Source: Candidatus Poribacteria bacterium (lineage in GTDB: Bacteria; Poribacteria; WGA-4E; WGA-3G). From it: a DNA stretch of 64,000 nucleotides. Each line of letters starts with the position of its first letter. Positions within the stretch are counted from its first letter, which is position 1. A model generated the notes under the pieces. The model worked only from the letters and a program-made list of their open reading frames with translations, ran no database searches and had not been told where the DNA came from. The position numbers and the translations under genes were made by a program. Positions 50,278 through 58,480 of the stretch are shown piece after piece. Location: positions 1 through 64,000 of the forward strand of contig JAJDUH010000079.1 of NCBI GenBank assembly GCA_022826805.1, given 5' to 3'.

Positions 50278-51183
50278 ATGAAACAAGCCTTATTATTTTT
50301 GGGGTTATCCGTACTGATGGGAACGATAGCCCTTTTTTCCCTTTACGGCTACGATCAAAATTCGACGCTCCATGCAGCACCCGTAGCGGACGCTGTAACT
50401 GACACGAAAACACCTTTTGCTGAAGGATGCGACAAGTGTCACGGTCACGAACCCGCCTATCAAGAATGGCGCCAAGCTGGACATTCACATGCCCTTGTCA
50501 ACCTAATCGAAGGTCCGTATGAACTAAACACGTCATGTTTGAGCTGCCACTCTGCTGGTTACGAAATCTTTAGCGATCGGGTCTATCCAGGGCACACCTA
50601 TAACGTGAAGACAGCGGTGAATGCTGTTTCTTGTGCTTCCTGCCATTCACACACCAGCAAATCCGAACACTTATTGGTGAAACCTGCAAAGCACTTATGT
50701 GTTACCTGCCACAAGATGGACTGTGGATGTGCTGGAGCAGGTATCGTCCACCAATCTCAATCGGAGATGTTCCTTGGACGCGAGGGAGCCGGTGTCAAAC
50801 GGATGCCGTCGCCACATGTGCGTGCGATGAAAAAACGGTGTGTCACGTGCCACATGGTAAAAGAGAACCCAGAAACGGTCGCGCAACACGGCGGGCATAC
50901 GTTCAAGGCGGAATTGTCGGTGTGTAGTACTGCAGGTTGTCACGATAGTGCTGATAACAGCATGGAGGTGAAACTGCCGCAGTATCGCGCCGAGATAGAG
51001 GCAAAGATGCAAGCCGTCAAGACGATGCTGGATGCGACATCTAACAAAACCTCACAAGCCTATCTTGATGCCAAGTTGAACTACGACATGGTCAAAGGCG
51101 ATAGCGGTTATGGGCTTCACAATATGCCCTACGCAAATGCCCTACTGGATTATAGCCTTTCGCTCAAGAGCGAACTCGAATAG
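50278..51183 (+). CDS. Multiheme c-type cytochrome (six heme motifs)
   Basis: 301 residues with signal/anchor segment (about 3-24). Five CxxCH motifs (CDKCH, CLSCH, CASCH, CVTCH, CVTCH) and one CxxxCH (CSTAGCH) indicate six hemes. Extra His residues (for example GHSHAL, HSHTS, HGGHTF) may act as axial ligands. It resembles cytochrome c554-type electron-transfer proteins. It is an obvious substrate of the Ccm system encoded at 12080-22396 and has the same leader element as ccmE. The C-terminal part is helical. Confidence 0.9.
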   Translation: MKQALLFLGLSVLMGTIALFSLYGYDQNSTLHAAPVADAVTDTKTPFAEGCDKCHGHEPAYQEWRQAGHSHALVNLIEGPYELNTSCLSCHSAGYEIFSDRVYPGHTYNVKTAVNAVSCASCHSHTSKSEHLLVKPAKHLCVTCHKMDCGCAGAGIVHQSQSEMFLGREGAGVKRMPSPHVRAMKKRCVTCHMVKENPETVAQHGGHTFKAELSVCSTAGCHDSADNSMEVKLPQYRAEIEAKMQAVKTMLDATSNKTSQAYLDAKLNYDMVKGDSGYGLHNMPYANALLDYSLSLKSELE

Positions 51184-51208
51184 GACATGGGCAGTATAGG
51201 GATGCTAA

Positions 51209-52045
51209 CTACGCCTCTGAATCAAGTGTTGCCTTTAGCGGTACGTCTTGATCTTGGGGTAGATAGTAGCTGAGTGGATCGCTGACGACACCGATGAGTT
51301 GTTTCTGAATCGGGTTGCATTTAGCGACCAGTTCATCAGGCATCGTGATATAATCCATCGGCTTCACCCAGCGATAGGCATATCCCATAAAAATAGTTTT
51401 GCGTGGCATACCAGACCAGTTGTGTCCGATGCCGTGCCATGTACGCTGCTCAAAGAGGAAAGCATCTCCAGCGTTGACGTTCATAGATATCGCACCGCGT
51501 GCCCAACCTGTATCTGGGTCGAGTGGCGGTCTGCCTGTCAATCGGTTGCTTCCCGGGACCAGCACGGTCGCCCCGGAAGCGGGATCGGATTGGTCGCTGA
51601 TGGCGTAAGCAATTTTGAGCATAATGCGAGGGTGCGGTTCCTGCATTTCGGCATGTGACGTGCCACCGTCGCGATGCAAGCCGATACGATTTTTTACTTC
51701 GTCTGCGGGTTCTTCTTTTGAGGGCAGCACAATCAGATGTGAAGTGATCATCTGAACGTTCCAATTCAGCACCCCGTAGGCGAGTGGAACGGTTTTCTGC
51801 CAGTCCAGCAGTTGTAGAAACGCTTCGTGGTGTGTGATGCAATTACGGAGGTTCAACTTACCGCCTGCTTCGAGACGACCCGCGGCTTCCTCTTTGGCAT
51901 AAACCTCATCAACGGCAGCATCAATTTTCGCCACGACATCGGGGGGCAACGCATTTTTAATAAGCAGATACCCGTTATTTTCGACAAATTCCCTGTGTTC
52001 GGGCGTAAAGACTGCGGCTTGATTAAGATCTGTTGTAATATCCAT
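51209..52045 (-). CDS. Phytanoyl-CoA dioxygenase (PhyH) family protein
   Basis: About 278 residues from the ATG at 52045, with AAAGGA seven bases upstream. An in-frame start at 52105 would read through the dispersed palindrome at 52077-52108 and is rejected. Iron ligands: His and Asp in IGLHRDGGTSH, distal His in RTWHGIGHNWSG; the 2-oxoglutarate Arg lies further on. It is not closely similar to the copy at 31691. Substrate unknown. Confidence 0.85.
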   Translation of the reverse strand: MDITTDLNQAAVFTPEHREFVENNGYLLIKNALPPDVVAKIDAAVDEVYAKEEAAGRLEAGGKLNLRNCITHHEAFLQLLDWQKTVPLAYGVLNWNVQMITSHLIVLPSKEEPADEVKNRIGLHRDGGTSHAEMQEPHPRIMLKIAYAISDQSDPASGATVLVPGSNRLTGRPPLDPDTGWARGAISMNVNAGDAFLFEQRTWHGIGHNWSGMPRKTIFMGYAYRWVKPMDYITMPDELVAKCNPIQKQLIGVVSDPLSYYLPQDQDVPLKATLDSEA

Positions 52046-52076
52046 AGCATTATCCTTTAGCGTGCTGGCTTTTGAT

Positions 52077-52108
52077 AGCAAGTTTTGGTTTGCAAGCTTC
52101 ACCAAAAA
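52077..52108 (+). repeat. Palindromic leader element, copy C
   Basis: AGCAAG, TTTTGGT (52083-52089), 11-base loop TTGCAAGCTTC, ACCAAAA (52101-52107). The arms differ from copies A and B, but the pairing is kept. It sits between divergent genes (PhyH minus, Rpn plus). Confidence 0.6.
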
Positions 52109-52212
52109 TCGCCTCGAGCTGCTGATCGAGATTCAAATTGTATTATGCATTATACAGGACACACCGAAAATTTCAAAGTAATTTAATTTGTGACTTGATA
52201 AGGAAACTGAAT

Positions 52213-53214
52213 ATGGAAGAAAATAGAGAGCCACCTGAGTCCGACGCAGACCCGCTTCCGAGTGCGGAATATGATGCTGTTGCCAAAAATGTTGCTCGAG
52301 ACAGCCCGGATGATCTTATCAGGTACTGCCTTGGGACTTCGGATGCTCAGACGATCCAGGTTCTTGAAACAGAACAACCTACTGTCCAGTGGTACCGTGC
52401 CGATAGTTTTATACACGCGAACGTTCGCGGCGCGGAAGTGATTGTACATATAGAGTTTCAAACGCATGATAGCACACAGGTCCCTATGCCATACCGGATA
52501 GCCGGTTACGCGGGTTTAGGCATTCGTATGTTTGAAATGCCGATCTATTCGCATGTCATCTACCTTCATCCGAATGCTGGTCGTAATGACCCGGGAGCAT
52601 ATCTTCAAGATGTGCCAGGTTATGAAATTAATATCAAGTACAAGGTGATCAGGCTCTGCGAAATAGAGGGACAAAACATTTTGGATACACAACTGAAGGG
52701 GCTTATCCCTTTCACACCGTTGATGAAGCCACCAGAAGGAATGGTTCCCCAAGAATGGCTGCGGCGGTGTGTTGAAGTTGCCGAAACTTTCTCTATGGAT
52801 GTGGCGGATAAACCGAATTACCTCGCCGCCATGGCTATTTTGTGTAACGTAATTTTTGACTTTCAAGACATTCGTGAAATCATACCGGAGGAAATCCTGA
52901 TGCAATCAGATGTTGTCCAATACTTTAAAAAATTAGGCATTGAGCAAGGCATTGAGCAAGGCATTGAGCAAGGCATTGAGCAAGGCATTGAGCAAGGCAT
53001 TGAGCAAGGTGCTCGGGAAAGCATCATTGAAAGTATTCTTGAGTCGCTGGAGTTCCGATTTTCCACCAAAGGTGCAGAAGAACTGAAACCTATACTTGAA
53101 AACGTTGAAACGCTTCAGCGTCTCAAGGAGCTGCGTCGTGAAGCTTTACGAACATATAGCATTGAAACCTTTACGCAAATGTTGCTGGAAAATGACGGCA
53201 ACATGGAACCTTAG
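52213..53214 (+). CDS. Rpn family nuclease/transposase (PD-(D/E)XK) with GIEQ repeat tract
   Basis: About 333 residues from ATG 52213 (AAGGAA upstream). The nuclease-like core has VIVHIEFQTHDS with the E-x-Q variant of the catalytic site, YRIAGYAGLGIRMFEMPIYS and later a helical region. Near residues 242-265 there are six copies of Gly-Ile-Glu-Gln, encoded by six exact 12-base units. A DUF4351-like helical C-terminus follows. Rpn proteins promote DNA recombination and are often horizontally acquired. Confidence 0.85.
   Translation: MEENREPPESDADPLPSAEYDAVAKNVARDSPDDLIRYCLGTSDAQTIQVLETEQPTVQWYRADSFIHANVRGAEVIVHIEFQTHDSTQVPMPYRIAGYAGLGIRMFEMPIYSHVIYLHPNAGRNDPGAYLQDVPGYEINIKYKVIRLCEIEGQNILDTQLKGLIPFTPLMKPPEGMVPQEWLRRCVEVAETFSMDVADKPNYLAAMAILCNVIFDFQDIREIIPEEILMQSDVVQYFKKLGIEQGIEQGIEQGIEQGIEQGIEQGARESIIESILESLEFRFSTKGAEELKPILENVETLQRLKELRREALRTYSIETFTQMLLENDGNMEP
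52936..53007 (+). repeat. 12-base tandem repeat (six exact copies) inside the Rpn gene
   Basis: GGCATTGAGCAA repeated six times without mismatch, encoding Gly-Ile-Glu-Gln. Exact copies imply recent expansion or contraction by slippage; copy number probably varies between strains without changing the frame. Confidence 0.9.
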
Positions 53215-53267
53215 CGATTCAGGGTTCTTCTCAACAGTCGCTGACTCCGTAACTCTATAAAATAATA

Positions 53268-55946
53268 ATGAAGACATATATTCCAATAAAAACCCATTTT
53301 TTCTATGTTGCATTTTGCCTCATGTTCCTGGGGCAAATGACGCAGGCATCAACGTTTACTTACCATTGGGAAATAGATGAGACACCTTCGGGTCAAGAAT
53401 CGGTCTCTTTACCTGAACCTATAGAGGTTGAAATAGAAGGTTCTGGTATTAAAGCATCTTTATCCAATGGTGCAGCAACCAAATTAGCATCGAAATATAA
53501 AATTTTCCTGTCTCCGCAGTGGGATTCGGAGAAAGCGTATCTATTACTGAAAACACTGAATGATATGCCAACAGCACGTAACTATTTCAATCAGTACCCT
53601 AGATCCAGTTATTGGGTATTGAGCGATGCCCATATAACGCATGATATCCAATTTGGCATAGAGGTTAGAGGCGTAAAGTTTGTTACTATTGCAGCAGAAG
53701 CATTTAGTTATGCGAATCCCCTAATGGCTAAGATAGATGAGATTAGAGGTAGGTTTTTCTCCAAAAGATTACATCGGGCAATTGTGCGGTATATCACAGA
53801 TAATGGCAAAAGTTGGTTAACAAAAGAACTACTGAAACTCAGATATGGTGTAAGTGTAGATATTCCTGACTATATGGAACTCACTAAACATACAACAGGC
53901 GAACATGCAGGTAAGTTTGACGAATTTAAACCCGAGGAACTTATATCGATTATATCTATGCTTGAGGAATACCCATCCGGTATGGTTTCAACGCCCGGAT
54001 TAAGATACTTGGTGAGAAGATTAGATGGCACGCCGCACCCACTTAACCCTGGGGCTGCAGCTGTTGCTTGGACATCTACCGGTTATATTGAGTTTATGGA
54101 AAGTGCTTTTAAAGAAGGTATAACCAAATACACCCAACGTCTTATATTACACGAAAAGGCTCATTTTTTCTGGCATTATCTATTTGATGAACAGCTCAAA
54201 GCCGATTGGATAGAATTAGGGGGTTGGTTCCAAGAACGGGATAGGTGGTTTACCACAAAACAGACCGAATTCGTATCTGCCTACGCACATGGGGAAAATC
54301 CTAACGAAGATATGGCGGAAAGCATCAGCTACTACATCGTCAACCCTAATAAGTTACGTTCCCGATCGCCTGCGAAATATGAGTTTATCCAAAACCGAGT
54401 TATGCACGGCACCCGTTATATTTCCAAAATCAGGGAAGACCTTACCTTTGAGGTTTATAACCTCTATCCAGACTATATCTACCCCGGCAAGATAGTGAGC
54501 GTAGATGTAACGGTTGAGGGGAAGCCAGAAGAAGATAAATTAGTAACGGTTGAAATCCAAACCCATACTGAAAACGAATTAGATTATGGAAACGTTATTG
54601 GTGTGAGTTGCAAAAACGGCAATGTCGGGTTTAGTATCTTGTTATTGCCTATAGATGAAGCAGGGAACCCTATAGATAAAGGGTATCGGTTTAGAGGACA
54701 AACTACAGTTTCTAAACATCTAAAAAGTGGTCATTATGTCCCTCCCAAAATTGCTGTAGTGGATGATCACCGACACGTTAGACACCATTCTGAAAAGGAT
54801 TTCGGTTGGCAGCTTTACTTAGATAATTCATTGGAGGATTTACATCCGCCAGAATATGTTCCTAATTCCGTCCATTTATCTTTATCTGATGCAACTACAG
54901 ATATAGGGGAACACTATCAGATAATAACGGCAACTTGGCAGGTGAATGATGATTTAGGCATTGGTGGATATAACGTCGGCATTTTAAAGGATTCTGTTCT
55001 CGAAACTTACAGTAGATTCGCACATGCAAACATCAAAAGTTGGGAAAACAATATAGCGACGATGAAATGTAATTTTGATATGCCACATTATATGCCGGGT
55101 GGTGAATATCGATTAAATCCTATCTATATCTCGGATATAGCATCAAACATGAGGATGATTTCGTTTACCGATGAACAAATAATTGGAGGCAATTGGGTTC
55201 GGATTGATGAAGAACCTGCCAAAATAACGATTGAAACGGATACCCCTGACTACCAACCCCCTACGCTTGATCTAAACCGGATAACCATTAATGCCACACC
55301 TAAGAACCCAGAGTTCCCTGATGGTGAAACCATCGTTGATATTTCGTTTTATGTCAAGGACAATATCAGTGGATATAATTCCTGTGAATTATATCTGAGG
55401 GATCCAAATGGTGTGGTTTATCCTTCTGGACATTATGGTGGAGGCTTATATTTCCAGGGAGATCCAAAGGTATTTAGAAAGTATACCAAGACCGTTGTTT
55501 TACCCAAAGGAAGTATACCGGGAATATGGGGGCTTCAAGAAATGCTCGTTATTGATAAAGCTGGGAACCGCATCACACATGACTTCACAGAAATCGTCCG
55601 TTTTGAAGTCGGTGAAAAACCCGCTGCGCCTTCACTCATGACGGTCTTACCTCAGACGACTCAACTCTTGGCGAACTACCCGAATCCGTTCAACCCGGAG
55701 ACATGGATACCGTATCACCTTGCTAAAGAGACGGATGTGACGTTGCGAATTTATTCTGTGAATGGCGCGTTAATTCGAGCGTTCGCGCTTGGACATCAGC
55801 CCGCGGGCGTTTATCAGAGTCGAAGTCGTGCAGCGTATTGGGATGGTAGAAACGAGTGGGGTGAACCGGTAGCGAGTGGGATCTATTTTTATACCCTCAA
55901 AGCTGGTGAATTCACAGCGACGCGAAAGCTGCTAATTCGGAAATAA
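53268..55946 (+). CDS. Secreted putative HExxH metallopeptidase with C-terminal NPFNPET sorting-type domain
   Basis: 892 residues. Signal peptide about 8-27. A zinc-site motif His295-Glu-Lys-Ala-His299 (LILHEKAHFFWH) is followed 47 residues later by NPNEDMAESISYY (about 345-356), where Glu351 could be the third ligand (gluzincin style). The middle holds several beta-sandwich domains. The last 90 residues (LLANYPNPFNPETWIPY ... WDGRNEWGEPVASGIYFY) are the FlgD-like/type-A sorting domain typical of secreted proteins in Poribacteria and of type IX-like export. Codon use is more AT-rich than its neighbours. Peptidase activity is inferred only. Confidence 0.72.
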   Translation: MKTYIPIKTHFFYVAFCLMFLGQMTQASTFTYHWEIDETPSGQESVSLPEPIEVEIEGSGIKASLSNGAATKLASKYKIFLSPQWDSEKAYLLLKTLNDMPTARNYFNQYPRSSYWVLSDAHITHDIQFGIEVRGVKFVTIAAEAFSYANPLMAKIDEIRGRFFSKRLHRAIVRYITDNGKSWLTKELLKLRYGVSVDIPDYMELTKHTTGEHAGKFDEFKPEELISIISMLEEYPSGMVSTPGLRYLVRRLDGTPHPLNPGAAAVAWTSTGYIEFMESAFKEGITKYTQRLILHEKAHFFWHYLFDEQLKADWIELGGWFQERDRWFTTKQTEFVSAYAHGENPNEDMAESISYYIVNPNKLRSRSPAKYEFIQNRVMHGTRYISKIREDLTFEVYNLYPDYIYPGKIVSVDVTVEGKPEEDKLVTVEIQTHTENELDYGNVIGVSCKNGNVGFSILLLPIDEAGNPIDKGYRFRGQTTVSKHLKSGHYVPPKIAVVDDHRHVRHHSEKDFGWQLYLDNSLEDLHPPEYVPNSVHLSLSDATTDIGEHYQIITATWQVNDDLGIGGYNVGILKDSVLETYSRFAHANIKSWENNIATMKCNFDMPHYMPGGEYRLNPIYISDIASNMRMISFTDEQIIGGNWVRIDEEPAKITIETDTPDYQPPTLDLNRITINATPKNPEFPDGETIVDISFYVKDNISGYNSCELYLRDPNGVVYPSGHYGGGLYFQGDPKVFRKYTKTVVLPKGSIPGIWGLQEMLVIDKAGNRITHDFTEIVRFEVGEKPAAPSLMTVLPQTTQLLANYPNPFNPETWIPYHLAKETDVTLRIYSVNGALIRAFALGHQPAGVYQSRSRAAYWDGRNEWGEPVASGIYFYTLKAGEFTATRKLLIRK

Positions 55947-56082
55947 GTGCCCGTGTTATAAGTCCATGTGTTTCTTATATTGTAACATTTGACGTTTGAA
56001 TTTCAAGGCAGGTGTGGGGAGGCCCTCGCTTAATTTGCGCAAGCACGAATAGACGTATCACAGAGAGGAAGTATCACGCAAT

Positions 56083-58059
56083 TTGAAGAGTGAATTGAAT
56101 TCAGAACCTCATAAATCGCCATCCGAACAGAACAGTCAAAATGTAAAGCAAGGACAGACCTTGCGTTTTAGCAGCACAAGATTTGGCGCGTCATGGCGTG
56201 CTATCTTGCTCGGAACCGTCCTCATTATTCCAAACATGTACTGGATTCTGGACTCGGTCGGGCAAGGCTATCCAACGACGATCTCCCTCTACTTTAACGT
56301 CATTTTCTGTATCTTTGCCATCACTGGTATTAATTTTTTCATGGCTCGAGTCGCACCAGGGATCGCAATGCAACAGGGCGAGTTGCTGACAATTTACGTT
56401 ATGTTGGCGATCGCTTCCTCGCTGGCGGGTCACGATGTACTTCGCGTCTTAATCCCGATGATTCCGTACGCCTTCTGGTATGCAACACCGGAGAATGACT
56501 GGGCAGACCTATTTCATCGGTATATCCCAGATTGGATGGCTGTTAAGAACCGAATATTTCTAACCGAGTATTACCGGGGCGAAGCGACTTTTTACCAGTG
56601 GGAGACCGTGCAGGGATGGTTGACGACGACAGCCGTCTGGGGAGGTTTCCTATGTGCTATGGTGTTCCTGATGGTCTGTATCAATACGCTCGTTCGGAAA
56701 CAGTGGACGGAGCATGAGAAACTAAGCTATCCTATTATCCAGTTGCCACTTGAATTGACGAGCGTCGGAAGCCGAACAAATTTACTCACGAATAAGATGA
56801 TGTGGCTCGGTTTTGGGATTGCTGGTGCAATTGATATACTCAATGGACTCCATCATCTCTATCCGACCGTGCCAAGTCTGGGTGGTAGACTCTACGATTT
56901 GCGTCCCTTTTTTACACAGAAACCGTGGAGCGCAGTCGGTTGGACACCGATAGCTGTTTTTCCGTTCGCCGTGGGTATGGCTTTCTTTATTCCGCTCGAT
57001 TTGTCATTCTCTTGCTGGTTTTTCTATCTCTTCTGGAAAGTAGAGCGGATCTTCGGTGATGCCTTGGGTGTGCGTGGCATGCCGAATTTCCCTTTCACCG
57101 ATGAGCAATCTTTTGGGGCATATCTTGGCTTGTTTGTGATTGCAGTTATAGCGACACGGAAACATCTCGCGCAAGTCGGACGCAAGCTATTTACTAACGA
57201 TCAGCGTATTGACGATTCAGACGAACCGATGTCCTATCGTGTGACAGTGTTGGGGAGCATCGTAAGCCTTGTTTTCATCGTTGGCTTCTGCAAGACCGCA
57301 GGAATGTCTGTCTGGGTGGTGCTCGTGTTTTTCGGTATCTATTATGCCATCTCTACGGCGGTGACCCGCATGCGGGCAGAACTTGGTTCACCTGTTCACG
57401 ATTTACACTTCATCGGACCTGACGAGATGATGCCTCGCATTTTTGGCACGCGGCTCCTCGGTCCGCACAATTTGACGATAATGGCGTACCTCTTCTTTTT
57501 CAATCGTGCTTATCGTGGACATCCGATGCCCCATATCTTAGAGGGATTCAAATTAGCTGAGCGGACCGGGATTTCCAACCGGCGGTTGCTGATAGCGATG
57601 TGCATTGCAATTGTTATCGGGACATTCGCTTCATTTTGGGCATTCTACCATATCTCTTACATTGAAGGAGCGCGCGACTGGTTCGCTGGGAGACCCTTTA
57701 ATCGACTCCAGAGTTGGTTGACATCACCGCGGGCGCCAGACGTACCAGCAATTGTCGCAATGTGTATCGGTTTCCTCATTACCGGTTTCTTGATGATAAT
57801 GCGGATGCGGCTCTTTTGGTGGCCCTTTCACCCTGCTGGGTTCGCCATCTCCAGCAGTTGGTCAATGAATGTGTTCTGGTTTTCGATATTAGTGAGTTCT
57901 GTTATCAAATGGATTATCCTTCGACACGGTGGTGTGAGCGCACATCGAAGGCTCATTCCGTTCTTCCTCGGTCTAATCTTAGGTGAATTTATTATCGGTA
58001 GTATATGGAGCATTATCGGCATTACGATGAACCAACCGATGTACCGGTTTTTATTCTAA
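56083..58059 (+). CDS. Polytopic membrane protein (DUF6785/DUF6784-like)
   Basis: 658 residues with roughly 12-14 membrane helices (for example SLYFNVIFCIFAITGINFFM, PFAVGMAFFIPLDLSFSCWF, YLGLFVIAVIATRK). A hydrophilic N-terminus of about 40 residues precedes the first helix. The pattern TMRAELGSPVHDLHFIGPD-like MRAELGSPVHDLHFIGPDE is a feature of a conserved, uncharacterised family in Poribacteria and Planctomycetes. Start is TTG at 56083 with GAGGAAG about 12 bases upstream. Function unknown; transport is possible. Confidence 0.65.
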   Translation: MKSELNSEPHKSPSEQNSQNVKQGQTLRFSSTRFGASWRAILLGTVLIIPNMYWILDSVGQGYPTTISLYFNVIFCIFAITGINFFMARVAPGIAMQQGELLTIYVMLAIASSLAGHDVLRVLIPMIPYAFWYATPENDWADLFHRYIPDWMAVKNRIFLTEYYRGEATFYQWETVQGWLTTTAVWGGFLCAMVFLMVCINTLVRKQWTEHEKLSYPIIQLPLELTSVGSRTNLLTNKMMWLGFGIAGAIDILNGLHHLYPTVPSLGGRLYDLRPFFTQKPWSAVGWTPIAVFPFAVGMAFFIPLDLSFSCWFFYLFWKVERIFGDALGVRGMPNFPFTDEQSFGAYLGLFVIAVIATRKHLAQVGRKLFTNDQRIDDSDEPMSYRVTVLGSIVSLVFIVGFCKTAGMSVWVVLVFFGIYYAISTAVTRMRAELGSPVHDLHFIGPDEMMPRIFGTRLLGPHNLTIMAYLFFFNRAYRGHPMPHILEGFKLAERTGISNRRLLIAMCIAIVIGTFASFWAFYHISYIEGARDWFAGRPFNRLQSWLTSPRAPDVPAIVAMCIGFLITGFLMIMRMRLFWWPFHPAGFAISSSWSMNVFWFSILVSSVIKWIILRHGGVSAHRRLIPFFLGLILGEFIIGSIWSIIGITMNQPMYRFLF

Positions 58060-58090
58060 CGCGAGTTCGATAAAGGGGCCTTGTACGGTG

Positions 58091-58152
58091 AACTGTTAGT
58101 TTGCGGTCCTTCCGAAATTCACTTAATACGCCACAAACTAACAGTTTGTGCT
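58091..58152. repeat. Palindromic repeat with 13-base perfect arms
   Basis: AACTGTTAGTTTG (58091-58103) pairs with CAAACTAACAGTT (58134-58146), and the second arm is itself a hairpin (CACAAACT-AAC-AGTTTGTG). Found after the membrane protein gene; it may terminate it. Confidence 0.6.
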
Positions 58153-58219
58153 ACAGCATTTGCCAGAACCCAATAGAGCCGAGCAAGTTGCTTGTCTTTG
58201 TTTGTGGTTGTGCGATTCA

Positions 58220-58319
58220 TCATGTCTTCAGTTTTGTCTATAGACACTTTCTCAAAACAGGTGACGGTTATTTGTCGAAGCGTTTGCAGGTCACTCGGTT
58301 TATAGTTTCGGATCATCAT
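58220..58319 (-). pseudogene. N-terminal fragment of a GNAT acetyltransferase gene
   Basis: The minus strand reads MMIRNYKPSDLQTLRQITVTC then FEKVSIDK, the start of a GNAT-type N-acetyltransferase domain (I-R-x-y-x-p-x-D-l-e-x-l-r-x-I-t). After about 35 residues the similarity ends and no acetyl-CoA motif follows. The fragment lies between palindromic repeats and the trpD promoter. A short unrelated open frame is the alternative; the call rests on recognition by eye. Confidence 0.45.
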
Positions 58320-58419
58320 TTTATTTTCACTCACATCGGTTGTTTGGAATAGAAAAAGCGCAAAAAAAGCAAGTTTTTGCCCGTGAGATTTGAAATGCTG
58401 GGGTCGAAAATCGACTACC

Positions 58420-58448
58420 TTGAGAAATAAGCAAACATCTGCTATAAT
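58420..58448 (+). promoter_or_regulatory. Promoter of trpD
   Basis: TTGAGA (58420-58425), exactly 17 bases, TATAAT (58443-58448). The transcript would start near 58455, only 26 bases before the GTG start. Confidence 0.7.
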
Positions 58449-58480
58449 TGCGAACAGAATATTCTCAGGAGGAACATTGC

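Noticed and set aside
52863..53069. Open frame with repeated Pro-Cys-Ser-Met on the minus strand
   Set aside because: Mirror image of the GIEQ tandem repeat in the Rpn gene.
58448..58480. Upstream TTG start for trpD
   Set aside because: It lies in the -10 box; the GTG at 58481 has an ideal AGGAGG site.
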